Shown here piece after piece: positions 8,990-17,737 of a stretch of 64,000 nt of DNA. The notes below the pieces were generated by a model. That model searched no databases. It was not told the origin of the DNA and worked only from the letters and a program-made list of their open reading frames with translations. Positions within the stretch are counted from its first letter, which is position 1, and the number at the start of each line of letters is the position of its first letter. A program made the translations under genes and the position numbers. This stretch comes from Vulcanimicrobium alpinum (lineage in GTDB: Bacteria; Vulcanimicrobiota; Vulcanimicrobiia; Vulcanimicrobiales; Vulcanimicrobiaceae): positions 2,236,484 through 2,300,483 of the forward strand of contig NZ_AP025523.1 in NCBI RefSeq assembly GCF_027923555.1, read 5' to 3'.

Positions 8990-9339
8990 GGCACATGGGT
9001 CTGCTCAAAAACGCCAGCACCGGCACGATCATCGCGACGCGCGTCGATCGTGCGGCCAGCTTCCTGCAGCGCGCCGTCGGCCTGCTGGCGCGTCCGAACG
9101 TCCGGCCCGACGAGGGCCTCTGGATCGAGCGCTGCAACGCAATCCACACGATGGCGATGCGCTCGCCGATCGACGTCATCTTCGTCGACGACACAGGCCG
9201 CGTCAAACGCGTCGTCCACCACGTCAAGCCGCACAAGCTCGCCGTGACGTGCTTCTCAGCGAAGGCCGTGATCGAGCTCGGCGCGGGGACCCTCGAAGCC
9301 GAAGACGTGCTCGTCGGGGACCTGCTCGAACTGGTGTAA
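8986..9339 (+). CDS. DUF192 family protein
   Basis: 117 aa. It has the family features: RAVGLLARPNVRPDEGLWIERCNAIHTMAMRSPIDVIFVD, with the conserved L-x-P-x-EG-x-W / C-x-IHT-x-M core, and a C-terminal hydrophobic strand. The biochemical role of DUF192 proteins is unknown. The chosen ATG overlaps the previous stop (ATGA); a second ATG three codons later (8995) is possible. There is no signal peptide, unlike many DUF192 members. Position at the end of the tad operon suggests co-expression. The last 84 bp overlap the oppositely oriented glycosyltransferase gene. Confidence 0.8.
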   Translation: MRHMGLLKNASTGTIIATRVDRAASFLQRAVGLLARPNVRPDEGLWIERCNAIHTMAMRSPIDVIFVDDTGRVKRVVHHVKPHKLAVTCFSAKAVIELGAGTLEAEDVLVGDLLELV

Positions 9340-10464
9340 TCGGCCGCCGCGCAGGCGGATCGCAAGCCACGCAATCGTTCCGCCGACAATGGGTATGGCT
9401 AGCGGATCGATGAACAGGACGGGCGAGAAGAGCGCGGTATCTGCGACGAAATAGACAGCGGAAATAAGTCGCGTTCTAAGGGGCTCGCGTAAATGCGTCG
9501 CGCACCAAGCGATCGCCGGCAGCGCCAAGACGGCGTCATATGCCCATGCGTGAGCGCTGAGCGCGAGACCGGCAAGGCATGCGAAGCTCCCGGCTTCAAG
9601 GTCGCGAGCAGATCGTGATGCGACGGCGGAGGCCACACCGAGCAAAACACAGATCGCCCCAATTAGCCACGGCGCCGCGCCGACACGATTCAAGAGTCCG
9701 GGCAACGCCAATGCCATTGCGGCATTCAGGCGAAAGTCTTGTGCGAAATATTGGTGGACGAGTTGAGCTAGCGTCGTCGGCCACATTGAGTCTCCGCCGG
9801 TCGCCATCACGCTCACCACGTACAGAAGTGCACCGATCGCGGCCGCACTCATCACCTCGCGTAATCGCCCACGGACTGCCAAAACCAGCACGAGCGGCAA
9901 CGCATACGTCGGCTTGTAGAGCAGCAGGCCCAAAGGAAGCGCCGTGCGCAACGGAGCGTTTTCCACCATGCCGGAAATTGTAAGAAGAGAACACAGCAGC
10001 CCGAAGGTTGCATTCTGCCCCGCAACCAGCGCCGCATAAAGGGTAGGCCACCAAGCGAAAACGAGGGCTGTCGCGATCGACTGCGAGATGCGATAGCAGC
10101 GCGCCAGGACAATTGACGAGACTCCGGCGCACAGAACCATAAACGTTGCTTCAATCGCGAACCCGACACTGAGCGGCAGCCTCGAAAGCGGAGCGATCGC
10201 ATAGGCTGCGGCCGGGACGTACAAGAACGCCTGCCACAGCTCGGGCGGATGCAGCAACGCAGGGGTTCCCGCCCGGGATCCGGCGATCGCAAATGCACGC
10301 CAATCCCCGAAGTCATGGTGAATCGTCCACCACACGGGCGCTGCGGCATAGATCGTCAGCAGCGCGGTCCAGAACCAGAACCGGCCGCGTAGGATCCGCA
10401 GCGGCTCGGCGTACACGGGGTCAGCGCGCCGCGACGCGCACCGAACGGACGAGGACTTCTTCAC
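9256..10464 (-). CDS. GT87-like polytopic membrane glycosyltransferase
   Basis: 402 aa with about nine to ten hydrophobic segments. The first extracytoplasmic loop contains DFGDWRAFAIAGSRA, matching the Asp-containing loop of DUF2029/GT87 polyprenol-linked mannosyltransferases. GLLLYKPTYALPLV is another family-like stretch. It probably transfers a sugar from a polyprenyl-phosphate donor outside the inner membrane; the substrate is unknown. A GTG at 10464 gives the longest form; a GTG at 10416, just past the stop of the upstream gene, would remove 16 residues and is equally likely. The C-terminal 27 codons lie antisense to the DUF192 gene. A member of a different GT-C family cannot be excluded. 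Confidence 0.7.
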   Translation of the reverse strand: MKKSSSVRCASRRADPVYAEPLRILRGRFWFWTALLTIYAAAPVWWTIHHDFGDWRAFAIAGSRAGTPALLHPPELWQAFLYVPAAAYAIAPLSRLPLSVGFAIEATFMVLCAGVSSIVLARCYRISQSIATALVFAWWPTLYAALVAGQNATFGLLCSLLTISGMVENAPLRTALPLGLLLYKPTYALPLVLVLAVRGRLREVMSAAAIGALLYVVSVMATGGDSMWPTTLAQLVHQYFAQDFRLNAAMALALPGLLNRVGAAPWLIGAICVLLGVASAVASRSARDLEAGSFACLAGLALSAHAWAYDAVLALPAIAWCATHLREPLRTRLISAVYFVADTALFSPVLFIDPLAIPIVGGTIAWLAIRLRGGRLHQFEQVPDEHVFGFEGPRAELDHGLR

Positions 10465-11872
10465 CCGAACCGGAGCCGTACGAGCAGGTCAGGTAATACG
10501 TCCGTGCGGCGCTGATTGCGGGCGTGCGCAGCGAGATCGTGCGCGACGTCGACGGCACGTCGGCTTCGTCGATCGCGAGCCCCGCGTCGTCCTGCAGCCG
10601 CAGATGCATCCCCGAGACGTAGCGCTTGATGAGGATGCGCAGAGGCTCGCCCGCGACCGGCGTCCCGGCGATCGCGAACGGTTCGTCGCCGGTGGTGGTG
10701 GTCGTCTTGTCGTCGGCCGGCACCACGGCTTCGGGGATCTCGTCCGGCGAGATCGTAGGCGGCGCGTCGGTGTTCGCAGCCGCGGTGTTCTGCGCGTCGG
10801 CGCGCGAGGCGTCGGCGGGCACGGCATTTGCCGCTGCAGCCGCGGCGACCGCCGCCGGATCGACGACCGGCTGGACTTCGACCATCGCGGTCGCACGCGT
10901 TTGGCCGCGGCGCACGTTCAGGCGCACGTCGAGCGGCTTGTCGTGAAACTGGCCGGGGATCGCGATCCGCTCGGTGCCGCGGTGCTGGAACGGCGCGCGG
11001 CCGACGACGTTGTTCTCGTGATCGGTGACGAGCAGTTCGCCCTCGTCCGCCACCGCGAGATACGAGGCCAGGATGCTGTCGCCGCCGCCCGTCGCGTCGC
11101 GATGGACCGTGAGCGCGGCGACCCGCGCAGCGTTGGCGAACTTGAGCGGCTCCGGCGCCGCAACCGCGAACGACGCGCTCTTCGAGACGGTCCCCAGAAC
11201 GCCGGCGACCGAGACGGCGACGGTGACGTTCTTATGCGCGCTCGAGGGCGGCAGCGCGAGCGCGATCTCACCGCGCTTCGACGGCAAGTCACCGGATGCG
11301 ATCACCGCGCCGTTCTCGATCGAGGCGACGTACCGCGCGTTCCCCATCCCGCGCGTCGCGTACGGCAGATGCACGAGGTCGCCGGCGAACGCGTGCGAGG
11401 GCGCGGCGATCGTCGGCGCGTCGGGGAGCGTTGAGGCGAAGACGCCGCCGCCCGCGGCGGTGAGGCCCAGCGCGACGAGCGCGACGCCGACGCGCAGCGC
11501 GCTCAGACGCCGCTTCGGTTCGTACGGCGGCGGCGGCGCGGCGACGTGGAGCATCATCCCGTCGGACGCGATCTCCAGGAAAAACTGCGTGTAAGGCCGG
11601 TTCGGCGCGGGAAGCGGCACCGCGATTCGCGACGAGCTCATCGAGCCGGCGCTGACGTCCAGCGTCCCGAGCTCGACCGCCGTCCCGTCGCGTTCGACCC
11701 CGATCAAGCGTCCGCTGACGACCGTCCGCACGGAGGCCAGGCGGATCTCGTACCACATCGTGCCGGCACGGCGGTCGACGCCGCCCATCCGCACGTCGGC
11801 CGCAACGCCGTCGTTCGCAAACCGGACCAGCTTCGATCCGCCGGGCGGCCGATACGGCGCGATCGCGTTCAT
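10421..11872 (-). CDS. Single-pass membrane protein of unknown function
   Basis: 483 aa. Residues 1-115 look like a cytoplasmic beta-rich domain. One transmembrane helix lies at about 125-148. A long extracytoplasmic part follows, with Ig-like strand patterns, an Ala/Asp/Pro-rich linker (about 335-400) and a final beta-rich module (about 400-483). No catalytic motif is evident. It overlaps the BTAD regulator by 4 bp (ATGA), so the two are translated together. It may be an output or sensor partner of that regulator; this is inference from coupling only. Confidence 0.7.
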   Translation of the reverse strand: MNAIAPYRPPGGSKLVRFANDGVAADVRMGGVDRRAGTMWYEIRLASVRTVVSGRLIGVERDGTAVELGTLDVSAGSMSSSRIAVPLPAPNRPYTQFFLEIASDGMMLHVAAPPPPYEPKRRLSALRVGVALVALGLTAAGGGVFASTLPDAPTIAAPSHAFAGDLVHLPYATRGMGNARYVASIENGAVIASGDLPSKRGEIALALPPSSAHKNVTVAVSVAGVLGTVSKSASFAVAAPEPLKFANAARVAALTVHRDATGGGDSILASYLAVADEGELLVTDHENNVVGRAPFQHRGTERIAIPGQFHDKPLDVRLNVRRGQTRATAMVEVQPVVDPAAVAAAAAANAVPADASRADAQNTAAANTDAPPTISPDEIPEAVVPADDKTTTTTGDEPFAIAGTPVAGEPLRILIKRYVSGMHLRLQDDAGLAIDEADVPSTSRTISLRTPAISAARTYYLTCSYGSGSGEEVLVRSVRVAAR

Positions 11873-13329
11873 GCCGTCTGCAGGGCAGCCGTGATCTTCC
11901 GCAACGGCAAACCGCGGCGCTCATACGTGCGCGCGGCATCGAGATCTCGCATTTGCGTGAACAGTTCGACGAGGCGGTCGAGCACCATTCCGAAACGCGC
12001 CATGTATTCGCGGACGTGCGGCGCGAGGACCGGTTCGACGGCTTCGGAGGCCAGCAGATGGTCGGTGTAGAGGCGTTCGGCGGCCGCGTAGTGGCGGCGC
12101 GCGCTCTCGAGCTCGCCGCGCCGCTCTTCCATCGCGCCGTACTCGACGTGTTCGGAGAACCGGCGCGCGTCGACGGTCGCATTCTCGAGGTTGATCGAGA
12201 TCGTCGCGTCGATCTGGAGGAACCGTTCGGCCTCGCAGCCCGCCGCGTCGGCGATCGAGCGGCGCAGGCGGCTGAGCGACGTGCGCAGGCCCTGCATCGC
12301 GACTGCCTGCGGCACGTCGGGCCAGAACGCGGCGATCAGTTCCTGGCGCGTGACGCGCGCATCGGGGGAGAGCGCGACGCACACCAGCACGTTCTGGTCG
12401 CGCCGGCGGGCGAACACGACGTGACGGTCGCCGACGCGGCACGCGAAACGGCCCAGCAGGTTGAGCGCGAGCGGCTGCGAGGTTTCCGGCTCGGCGCGTC
12501 GGCTCTTCACCAGCGACCGGGTCGCGAGCCGGCGCAGGATGCGGTACGGACGAAGCGAGCCGCGCACGTCTGCGACCGGACATCCGGCGGCGGCGAGCTC
12601 GGCCAGCACCGGCTGGGTGCATTGCGCGCGATCCCGGAGCGCGGCGAGGAACGCATCGCGCATCCCGGTGTCGCGCGAGCAGTGCTCGGCGACGAATTCG
12701 ATGAGCAGCGGCCCGTAGCGCGACGACCAGCGCTCGAACGCGTCGCGCATCCGTCGCGTGTCTTCGGTCGCGCTGCGCAAGATCCATGTGAGCGGGAGCG
12801 TCCAGCCTTCGGTGACGTGCAGCAGCTCGGCCAAGTCTTTGGCGTCGTAGGTCAGGCCGAGGCGGTCAGCGAGCTGCTGCGTCTCCGCGAGATCGAAGGC
12901 GAGATCGGTGCGATCGATGACGCTGCCGAACCCGCGCGCGACGATGTTCTGCGCGCGCAGGAGTCGGCACGAACGGCTCGAGACGATCAGGCGCGGCGCA
13001 TGCGGCGCGCAGGAGACGACCGCCTTGAGCAGTTCGTCGATGGCGGCGGGAAGCGCGAGGTCGAGATCGTCGATGATCAGTTGCGAGTTCGTCGGAACGC
13101 TCGCGACGATCCGCTCCAGTTCCGCGATCGTCATCCCGGGGCGCGCGGCGACGTACTCGGTCCGGGGGTAGGCCGCGGCATACTGCAGCAGCGCGGTCGT
13201 CTTGCCGGAACCGGCAGGCGCGCACACAAACCGTACCGGACGATCGGCGCGAGATTCCAACGCAAGAAAAACCCGCTCGCGTTCGATCGCCGCCGGATCA
13301 AGAACCACACTTCCGTGTTTCGACGGCAT
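11869..13329 (-). CDS. ATPase-BTAD (SARP-like) transcriptional regulator
   Basis: 486 aa. Residues 15-280 form a STAND/MalT-like NTPase: Walker A CAPAGSGKTTALLQYA, Walker B LIIDDLDLAL and a sensor-like LIVSSRS. The C-terminal half has a winged-helix OmpR-type domain (LNLLGRFACRVG, RVTRQELIAAFWPD) followed by an alpha-helical bacterial transcriptional activation domain. This order, ATPase then DNA-binding then BTAD, is the reverse of classical SARPs and resembles MalT-related activators. The start at 13329 has GGAG 8 nt upstream; an extension to 13386 is rejected as Arg-rich and without a ribosome site. Targets are unknown; the neighbouring secondary-metabolism-like operon is one candidate. 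Confidence 0.8.
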   Translation of the reverse strand: MPSKHGSVVLDPAAIERERVFLALESRADRPVRFVCAPAGSGKTTALLQYAAAYPRTEYVAARPGMTIAELERIVASVPTNSQLIIDDLDLALPAAIDELLKAVVSCAPHAPRLIVSSRSCRLLRAQNIVARGFGSVIDRTDLAFDLAETQQLADRLGLTYDAKDLAELLHVTEGWTLPLTWILRSATEDTRRMRDAFERWSSRYGPLLIEFVAEHCSRDTGMRDAFLAALRDRAQCTQPVLAELAAAGCPVADVRGSLRPYRILRRLATRSLVKSRRAEPETSQPLALNLLGRFACRVGDRHVVFARRRDQNVLVCVALSPDARVTRQELIAAFWPDVPQAVAMQGLRTSLSRLRRSIADAAGCEAERFLQIDATISINLENATVDARRFSEHVEYGAMEERRGELESARRHYAAAERLYTDHLLASEAVEPVLAPHVREYMARFGMVLDRLVELFTQMRDLDAARTYERRGLPLRKITAALQTA

Positions 13330-13671
13330 GCTGGACTCCAACGGTCGTCGGCGCGGCCTCCAAACAGGACGCCGCCTGCCGTACAAACACTATCGGCCGA
13401 AGCCGACGAAAATTCTTGCCGTCGTTACCAACAAAAGACACGGAGCAACCGGCCACACGGCCAAGGTACAGCAATCGAGCAAGCGATCTTTCGGCTGTTG
13501 TCAGAGCGACAACAAGCCGATAACCACGGGCTTTGGGGCTCGTCGACCACGCGACGGCACGCGCCGTCGCAACGGTAATGGTACGTCTCGAAATCACCAT
13601 ATCACAATGCGGTGAAGAGCGACGCTGCTCACATCGCGGCGGCGATGCCGCTCACACTTCCTCCTGCGCAC
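13330..13671. other. 342-bp intergenic region with two inverted repeats
   Basis: It lies between the end of the attH-like gene and the start of the BTAD regulator gene, both on the minus strand, so it should hold the terminator of one and the promoter of the other. It is visibly less G+C-rich than its flanks. Two hairpins are seen: GTTGTC-AGAGC-GACAAC flanked by CGGCT/AGCCG with one bulged base (13492-13519), and the perfect 8-bp GCGACGGC-ACGC-GCCGTCGC (13551-13570). Neither is followed by a T-tract. The first could be an operator and the second a factor-assisted terminator. No coding frame in it looks real. Confidence 0.6.
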
Positions 13672-14769
13672 TCACAGGGAGATCGCGCCCGCATAACCGG
13701 TCAACTCGACATAACCGACGCCGAGAGGCCGGCCGCTGGCACGATCAGTGACGTCGACGGCACCTTCCCAATACGACACGCCGCCGACCGTGTTCGCCAG
13801 CTCCTGGTCGGCCAGCACCGGCGTCAGCATCACGTCGAGGCCGGCGGAGGGCACCTGCAGTCGCCAGCCGCTGGGATAGACCGCGCCCGTATGGGGGCTC
13901 TTCCAGGTGCCGGTGGCGTCGACGGAGACGGCGTCGCGCGCAAGGTAGCGCACCGCGCCGCGCGGGTCGATCAGCGATCCGCTCGACTCCGGGGTCAGCG
14001 TCCCGGCCTTCGTCCGCAGACGGTAGTCCATCAGTTCGCGGCGGTCGTCGAGCTGGAGCGAAAACCAGTCCCAGCCGGCCTGATCCGCCTGCAGTTGATC
14101 GGAACCGAACTCGTGGTCCATCCACGAAATGCCGTCGACGCGGAGCGTCGCGCCGCCGTACCGCAGCGTCCCCTCGGTGCGCAGCCGCGTCATCGAGTAG
14201 TAATGCGACGCGCACGTCGCGCACGCCGCCTTCAGCGAGACGCCGTCGCGGCCGTGGATCGCCGGCGGCTTCTGCGCCGTCTGCGTGAGGTCGAGCCCGA
14301 CCTCGTTCGATAGCGCGTGCATTCGGAACGGACCGTTGCCGCGCAGCCACCAGCCGTTGACGGCGACGTCGAGCCGGCGCGTCGACGCGTGCCCCATTCC
14401 CAGCGCCTCGCGCGCAAACCGCTCGTCGTAGACGAAACGGCGTCCCACCTCGTCGGTGAGCGCGAGGTGCGCCGGATAGACTTGGTTGCCGCGCCAGCGC
14501 GATTGTAACGGCGACGGAGGCGGATCGCCGGGCCGCAGACCGTAGCGGAAAAACGTCAGTTCGTAGCCGAAACGGCGTCCGTCCGCGGCGCGCAGGTGGC
14601 CGGTGTAATACCACCATTCGCTCGCGAAGCCGGGATGCGCGGCATGATCGCGCGGAAACGCGAACCGCCACGGCGAGCGCGCGTTGGAGAATCCGTGCGC
14701 CGCCGGCGGCGCGGCGGCGGTCGTGCACGCGATCAGCAGCGCGCCGCAGATTGCGGCGAGACGTCTCAT
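13672..14769 (-). CDS. AttH/CrtC-like lipocalin-fold protein
   Basis: 365 aa. The start at 14769 opens a signal peptide (MRRLAAICGALLIACTTAAA), and a Cys near residue 15 could be a lipobox, so a lipoprotein is possible. The family motif FPRDHAAHPGFASEWWYYTGHL is followed by FRYGL, ISWMDHEFGSDQL (Asp-His-Glu) and WDWFSLQLDDRRELMDYRLR, all typical of the AttH/CrtC double-lipocalin family. CrtC hydrates carotenoids; AttH members accompany MacB-like ABC transporters and are thought to bind a hydrophobic ligand. The FtsX gene immediately upstream (4-bp overlap) favours the AttH role. Confidence 0.85.
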   Translation of the reverse strand: MRRLAAICGALLIACTTAAAPPAAHGFSNARSPWRFAFPRDHAAHPGFASEWWYYTGHLRAADGRRFGYELTFFRYGLRPGDPPPSPLQSRWRGNQVYPAHLALTDEVGRRFVYDERFAREALGMGHASTRRLDVAVNGWWLRGNGPFRMHALSNEVGLDLTQTAQKPPAIHGRDGVSLKAACATCASHYYSMTRLRTEGTLRYGGATLRVDGISWMDHEFGSDQLQADQAGWDWFSLQLDDRRELMDYRLRTKAGTLTPESSGSLIDPRGAVRYLARDAVSVDATGTWKSPHTGAVYPSGWRLQVPSAGLDVMLTPVLADQELANTVGGVSYWEGAVDVTDRASGRPLGVGYVELTGYAGAISL

Positions 14770-17330
14770 TCCGTGCGCACCGCCTCGGCCGTGCGGATCC
14801 GCGCGGCGACGCCGGCCGGATACACGCCCGCGACGACGGCCGCAGCGACGACGAGCAGGATCGTCGCCGCCAGGAACGCCCCCGGCACGTGCAGCTCGAT
14901 CAGCCACCCGAACGCCTGACGGTTGATGACGAAGATCAGCAGCAGCGCCAGCAGCATCCCCACGCCGACGCCCAGCCCTCCGCCGAGCAATCCGATCCCC
15001 GCCGCTTCGACGAGGACGATGCGGCGCACGCCACCCGTCGAGACGCCCAAGTACCGCAGCAATCCGAACTCGCGGCGCCGTTCGAGCACCAGCGCGAAGA
15101 GCGTCGAGACGACGCCGAGCACGGCGATCGTGATCGCGATGACGTCGAGCGCGTACGTGATCGCGAACGTGCGATCGAAGATCTGCACGACCAAATCGCG
15201 CAGCTCGCGGTTCGTTTCGACGTCGATGCGCAGCGGCGCGACGGAACGCAGAACCGCCGTCCGCAGCCGCGTCAGGTCGGTGCCGGGTTGCGCGTAGATC
15301 GCGATGGAGTTCACCGACGCGTCGTGAAAGAGCCGGCGATACGTGCGCAGGTCGACGACCACGAGGCCCGCGTCGGACGAGTAGTCATTGTACACCGCCG
15401 CGACGGTGAAGCGTGTCGTCCCCGACGGCGTCGGCAGTTCGATCGCGTCGCCTTCGCGCACGCCGAACTTCGAGGCGAACGGCTCGGAGACGAGCACCTG
15501 CGTCGAACCGGGGAGCGAACGCGCGAGCGCGTGCGCGTCGGCGCCGAGCAGACGCAAGGGGTTGCGGCCGTCAAGCGTCGCCAGATCGGTCGCGCCGAGC
15601 GTCGTGAGCCGGCCGCGGAACGGCAGTTCGACACCGCGGAACGTCGCCGCGCTCGCAACGCCGGTAACGTGGCGGATCGTCTCGGCGACGTGCGGCGAGA
15701 ACACCGCGTCGGTCGACGCATCACCCAGCCCCAGCGGCCGCACGAACAGATCGGCTTTGAGCGTCTCGTCGGCCCACGCAACGATCGTCGTGCGGAACGA
15801 TGCGACCAGCACCGCGACCGAGACCATCATCCCGATCGCGATCATCAGCGACGCGATCGCAACCGCGGTGCGCAGCGGCGCGCCGCCGAGATTCGAGGCC
15901 GCGATCGCGATCGTCGGTCGCCGCGCCGCAAGCGATGACCCCAGCCGCGCGACCCCTTCGACGGCGAGCGGCGCGAACAGCGATCCGCCGAAGATGATCA
16001 GCAATCCGGCGGCGTATCCGAAGAGCGGGACGCCGTCGATCGCCGGGACGCGCGTGCACGCGAAGGCGAGCGCGAACGCCGCGATCCCCAACGCCGCGGC
16101 GCGGCGGGCGAGACGCGGACGGCGCCGCTCGAACCCTTGCGCGCGCATCGTGATCGCCGCCGGGGTCGACGCGGCGTCGTAGGCGGGGAACGCCGCCGCG
16201 ACGATCGACGCGATCACGCCCAGGACGAACGCTTTGACGAACAAGAGCGGATCGTATACGACGCGGTCGGCATGCGATGCGACGTAGAGCGTGTCGACGG
16301 TGCGCGAGACCGCCGCGACCGAGAATGTCGCAAGCAGCGCACCGAGCGCGAGACCCAGCAGCGAGCCGAGCACGCCGATCATCGCGCCCTCGGCGATGAA
16401 CGTGCGGAACACCGCGCCGCGCGTCGCGCCGAGTGCGCGCACCGTGCCGACTTCGGGGCGGCGCTGGACGACGGAGATCGCGACCGTGTTGTAGATGAGG
16501 TACATCCCGACCAGCAGCGCGACGTACGCGAGCGCTTCGAGGTTGAGACGGAAGCTGCGCAGCATCCGCGCGATCTCGTCGGTACGCGTCTTGGGTGCGA
16601 CGGCGCGCGTTCCGGGCGGGATCAACGCGGCGACGGCACGCTGCGTCTGCGCGAGGCGCGACGGGTCGACGACGAGATCGATGCGGTCGAGCAGTCCGAT
16701 CTTGCGGAAGAGTTCCTGTGCCGTCGCGATGTCGACGAAGACGACACTCGAATCGATCCCCGCGCTGCCGCGCGGGATGATTCCGGCGATGCGCAGCGTC
16801 ACGTCGCGATCGCCTGCGAGCGCGTGCACCGTCTCCCCGCGGCGCCAGCCGTAACGCGTCGCGACGCGTTCGCTCACGAACGCGCCGTGACCGTTGACGA
16901 GCATCCCCGGATCGGCGTTCTCCTGCGAGACGCTTCCCGGCGACGCCGCGGCCGCCACCGTGTCGCCCGGGAGCGGCCGCAGCAGATCGACGCCGAGCAC
17001 GCGTAGGATCTCGCCGGAGAACGGATCGCCCGCGCGCGCTCCGACGGTCACGGAATCCTCGATCGTCGGGCTGGCGTAATTGATGCCGGGGGCGTTTTGG
17101 ACGCGGACGATCGCGCGCTCGTCGAAACCGCGGCCGACGCCGAGCACCTGCAGGTTGACGCGGTTCGAGACGACGTTGACGCTCGACGCGAACGAGGCGA
17201 CAGCGGTGGCGTTGGCGAGGTCGATCGCCAGCCCGATCGAGACGCCGAGCGCGACGGCGACCAGCGTCACCAGCGCGCGCAGGACGTTGCCGCGGAGCGG
17301 ACCGAGCACGAGGGCACGAAGCAGCGGCAT
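14766..17330 (-). CDS. Double FtsX-domain ABC transporter permease
   Basis: 854 aa with two MacB-like periplasmic domains and two FtsX modules: about residues 240-390 (AYVALLVGMYLIYNTVAISVVQRR) and about 700-850 (FALVLERRREFGLLRYLG). This is an AttF/AttG-type fusion, acting in the inner membrane with the ATPase encoded at 19230-19943. A GTG at 17333 overlaps the preceding stop, but the adjacent ATG at 17330 (TGATG) is preferred. Such transporters extract or export lipoproteins, peptides or hydrophobic compounds. Its ATPase is separated from it by the MNIO genes, which is unusual and suggests that one operon serves both. Confidence 0.85.
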   Translation of the reverse strand: MPLLRALVLGPLRGNVLRALVTLVAVALGVSIGLAIDLANATAVASFASSVNVVSNRVNLQVLGVGRGFDERAIVRVQNAPGINYASPTIEDSVTVGARAGDPFSGEILRVLGVDLLRPLPGDTVAAAASPGSVSQENADPGMLVNGHGAFVSERVATRYGWRRGETVHALAGDRDVTLRIAGIIPRGSAGIDSSVVFVDIATAQELFRKIGLLDRIDLVVDPSRLAQTQRAVAALIPPGTRAVAPKTRTDEIARMLRSFRLNLEALAYVALLVGMYLIYNTVAISVVQRRPEVGTVRALGATRGAVFRTFIAEGAMIGVLGSLLGLALGALLATFSVAAVSRTVDTLYVASHADRVVYDPLLFVKAFVLGVIASIVAAAFPAYDAASTPAAITMRAQGFERRRPRLARRAAALGIAAFALAFACTRVPAIDGVPLFGYAAGLLIIFGGSLFAPLAVEGVARLGSSLAARRPTIAIAASNLGGAPLRTAVAIASLMIAIGMMVSVAVLVASFRTTIVAWADETLKADLFVRPLGLGDASTDAVFSPHVAETIRHVTGVASAATFRGVELPFRGRLTTLGATDLATLDGRNPLRLLGADAHALARSLPGSTQVLVSEPFASKFGVREGDAIELPTPSGTTRFTVAAVYNDYSSDAGLVVVDLRTYRRLFHDASVNSIAIYAQPGTDLTRLRTAVLRSVAPLRIDVETNRELRDLVVQIFDRTFAITYALDVIAITIAVLGVVSTLFALVLERRREFGLLRYLGVSTGGVRRIVLVEAAGIGLLGGGLGVGVGMLLALLLIFVINRQAFGWLIELHVPGAFLAATILLVVAAAVVAGVYPAGVAARIRTAEAVRTE

Positions 17331-17737
17331 CACCGGAATTGGACGACGTGCAGGCGCCCCGTGCGCCGCAACCGCATCAAAAGCGTCAGCCCACGGCCGG
17401 TGCGCACCAGCGCGAAGCCTGCGCGCGGCCCGCGCATCGCCAACAGTGCGGCCTCCCGTCGCGACTCGCGCATGCGCAGCGAACGCGCGAACGCGACCGC
17501 TTCGGCGCGGTACTCCCCGGCGCCGGCCGGCGCGCGTCCGGCGGAAAAAGCGCGGTAGCGCGCTTCGAATTCCGCCCGGCCGAGCGACGCCAGCGTCGCC
17601 GGAAGCAGTGCCCGCAGGGCGTCGAGCCGCTTGCGCACCGCCTGCGCGACGAACGCGTCCAGCGCCGCCGGTGCGATCGCGGATGCGACCCGTTCGCCGC
17701 GGACGGCCGCGGCTAGAGCGCGCTCGTACGCGATCAT
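17330..17737 (-). CDS. MNIO partner protein (DUF2063/BufC-like)
   Basis: 135 aa. The N-terminal half has the pattern of the DUF2063-type partner domain: RKRLDALRALLPATLASLG, then AEFEARYRAFSAGRAP and EYRAEAVAFARSL, which parallels the helix that contains the conserved FP-x2-x2-LG and YP motifs. The remainder is short and basic. In known MNIO systems this protein recognises the precursor peptide and presents it to the enzyme. It overlaps the MNIO gene by 4 bp (ATGA), as partner genes usually do. It is shorter than typical partners (about 250 aa), so part of the C-terminal domain appears to be missing. Confidence 0.7.
   Translation of the reverse strand: MIAYERALAAAVRGERVASAIAPAALDAFVAQAVRKRLDALRALLPATLASLGRAEFEARYRAFSAGRAPAGAGEYRAEAVAFARSLRMRESRREAALLAMRGPRAGFALVRTGRGLTLLMRLRRTGRLHVVQFR

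Noticed and set aside
13330-13616. Small open frames in the intergenic region upstream of the regulator
   Set aside because: Composition and codon use differ from nearby genes, no ribosome site is present, and the palindromes suggest regulatory DNA.
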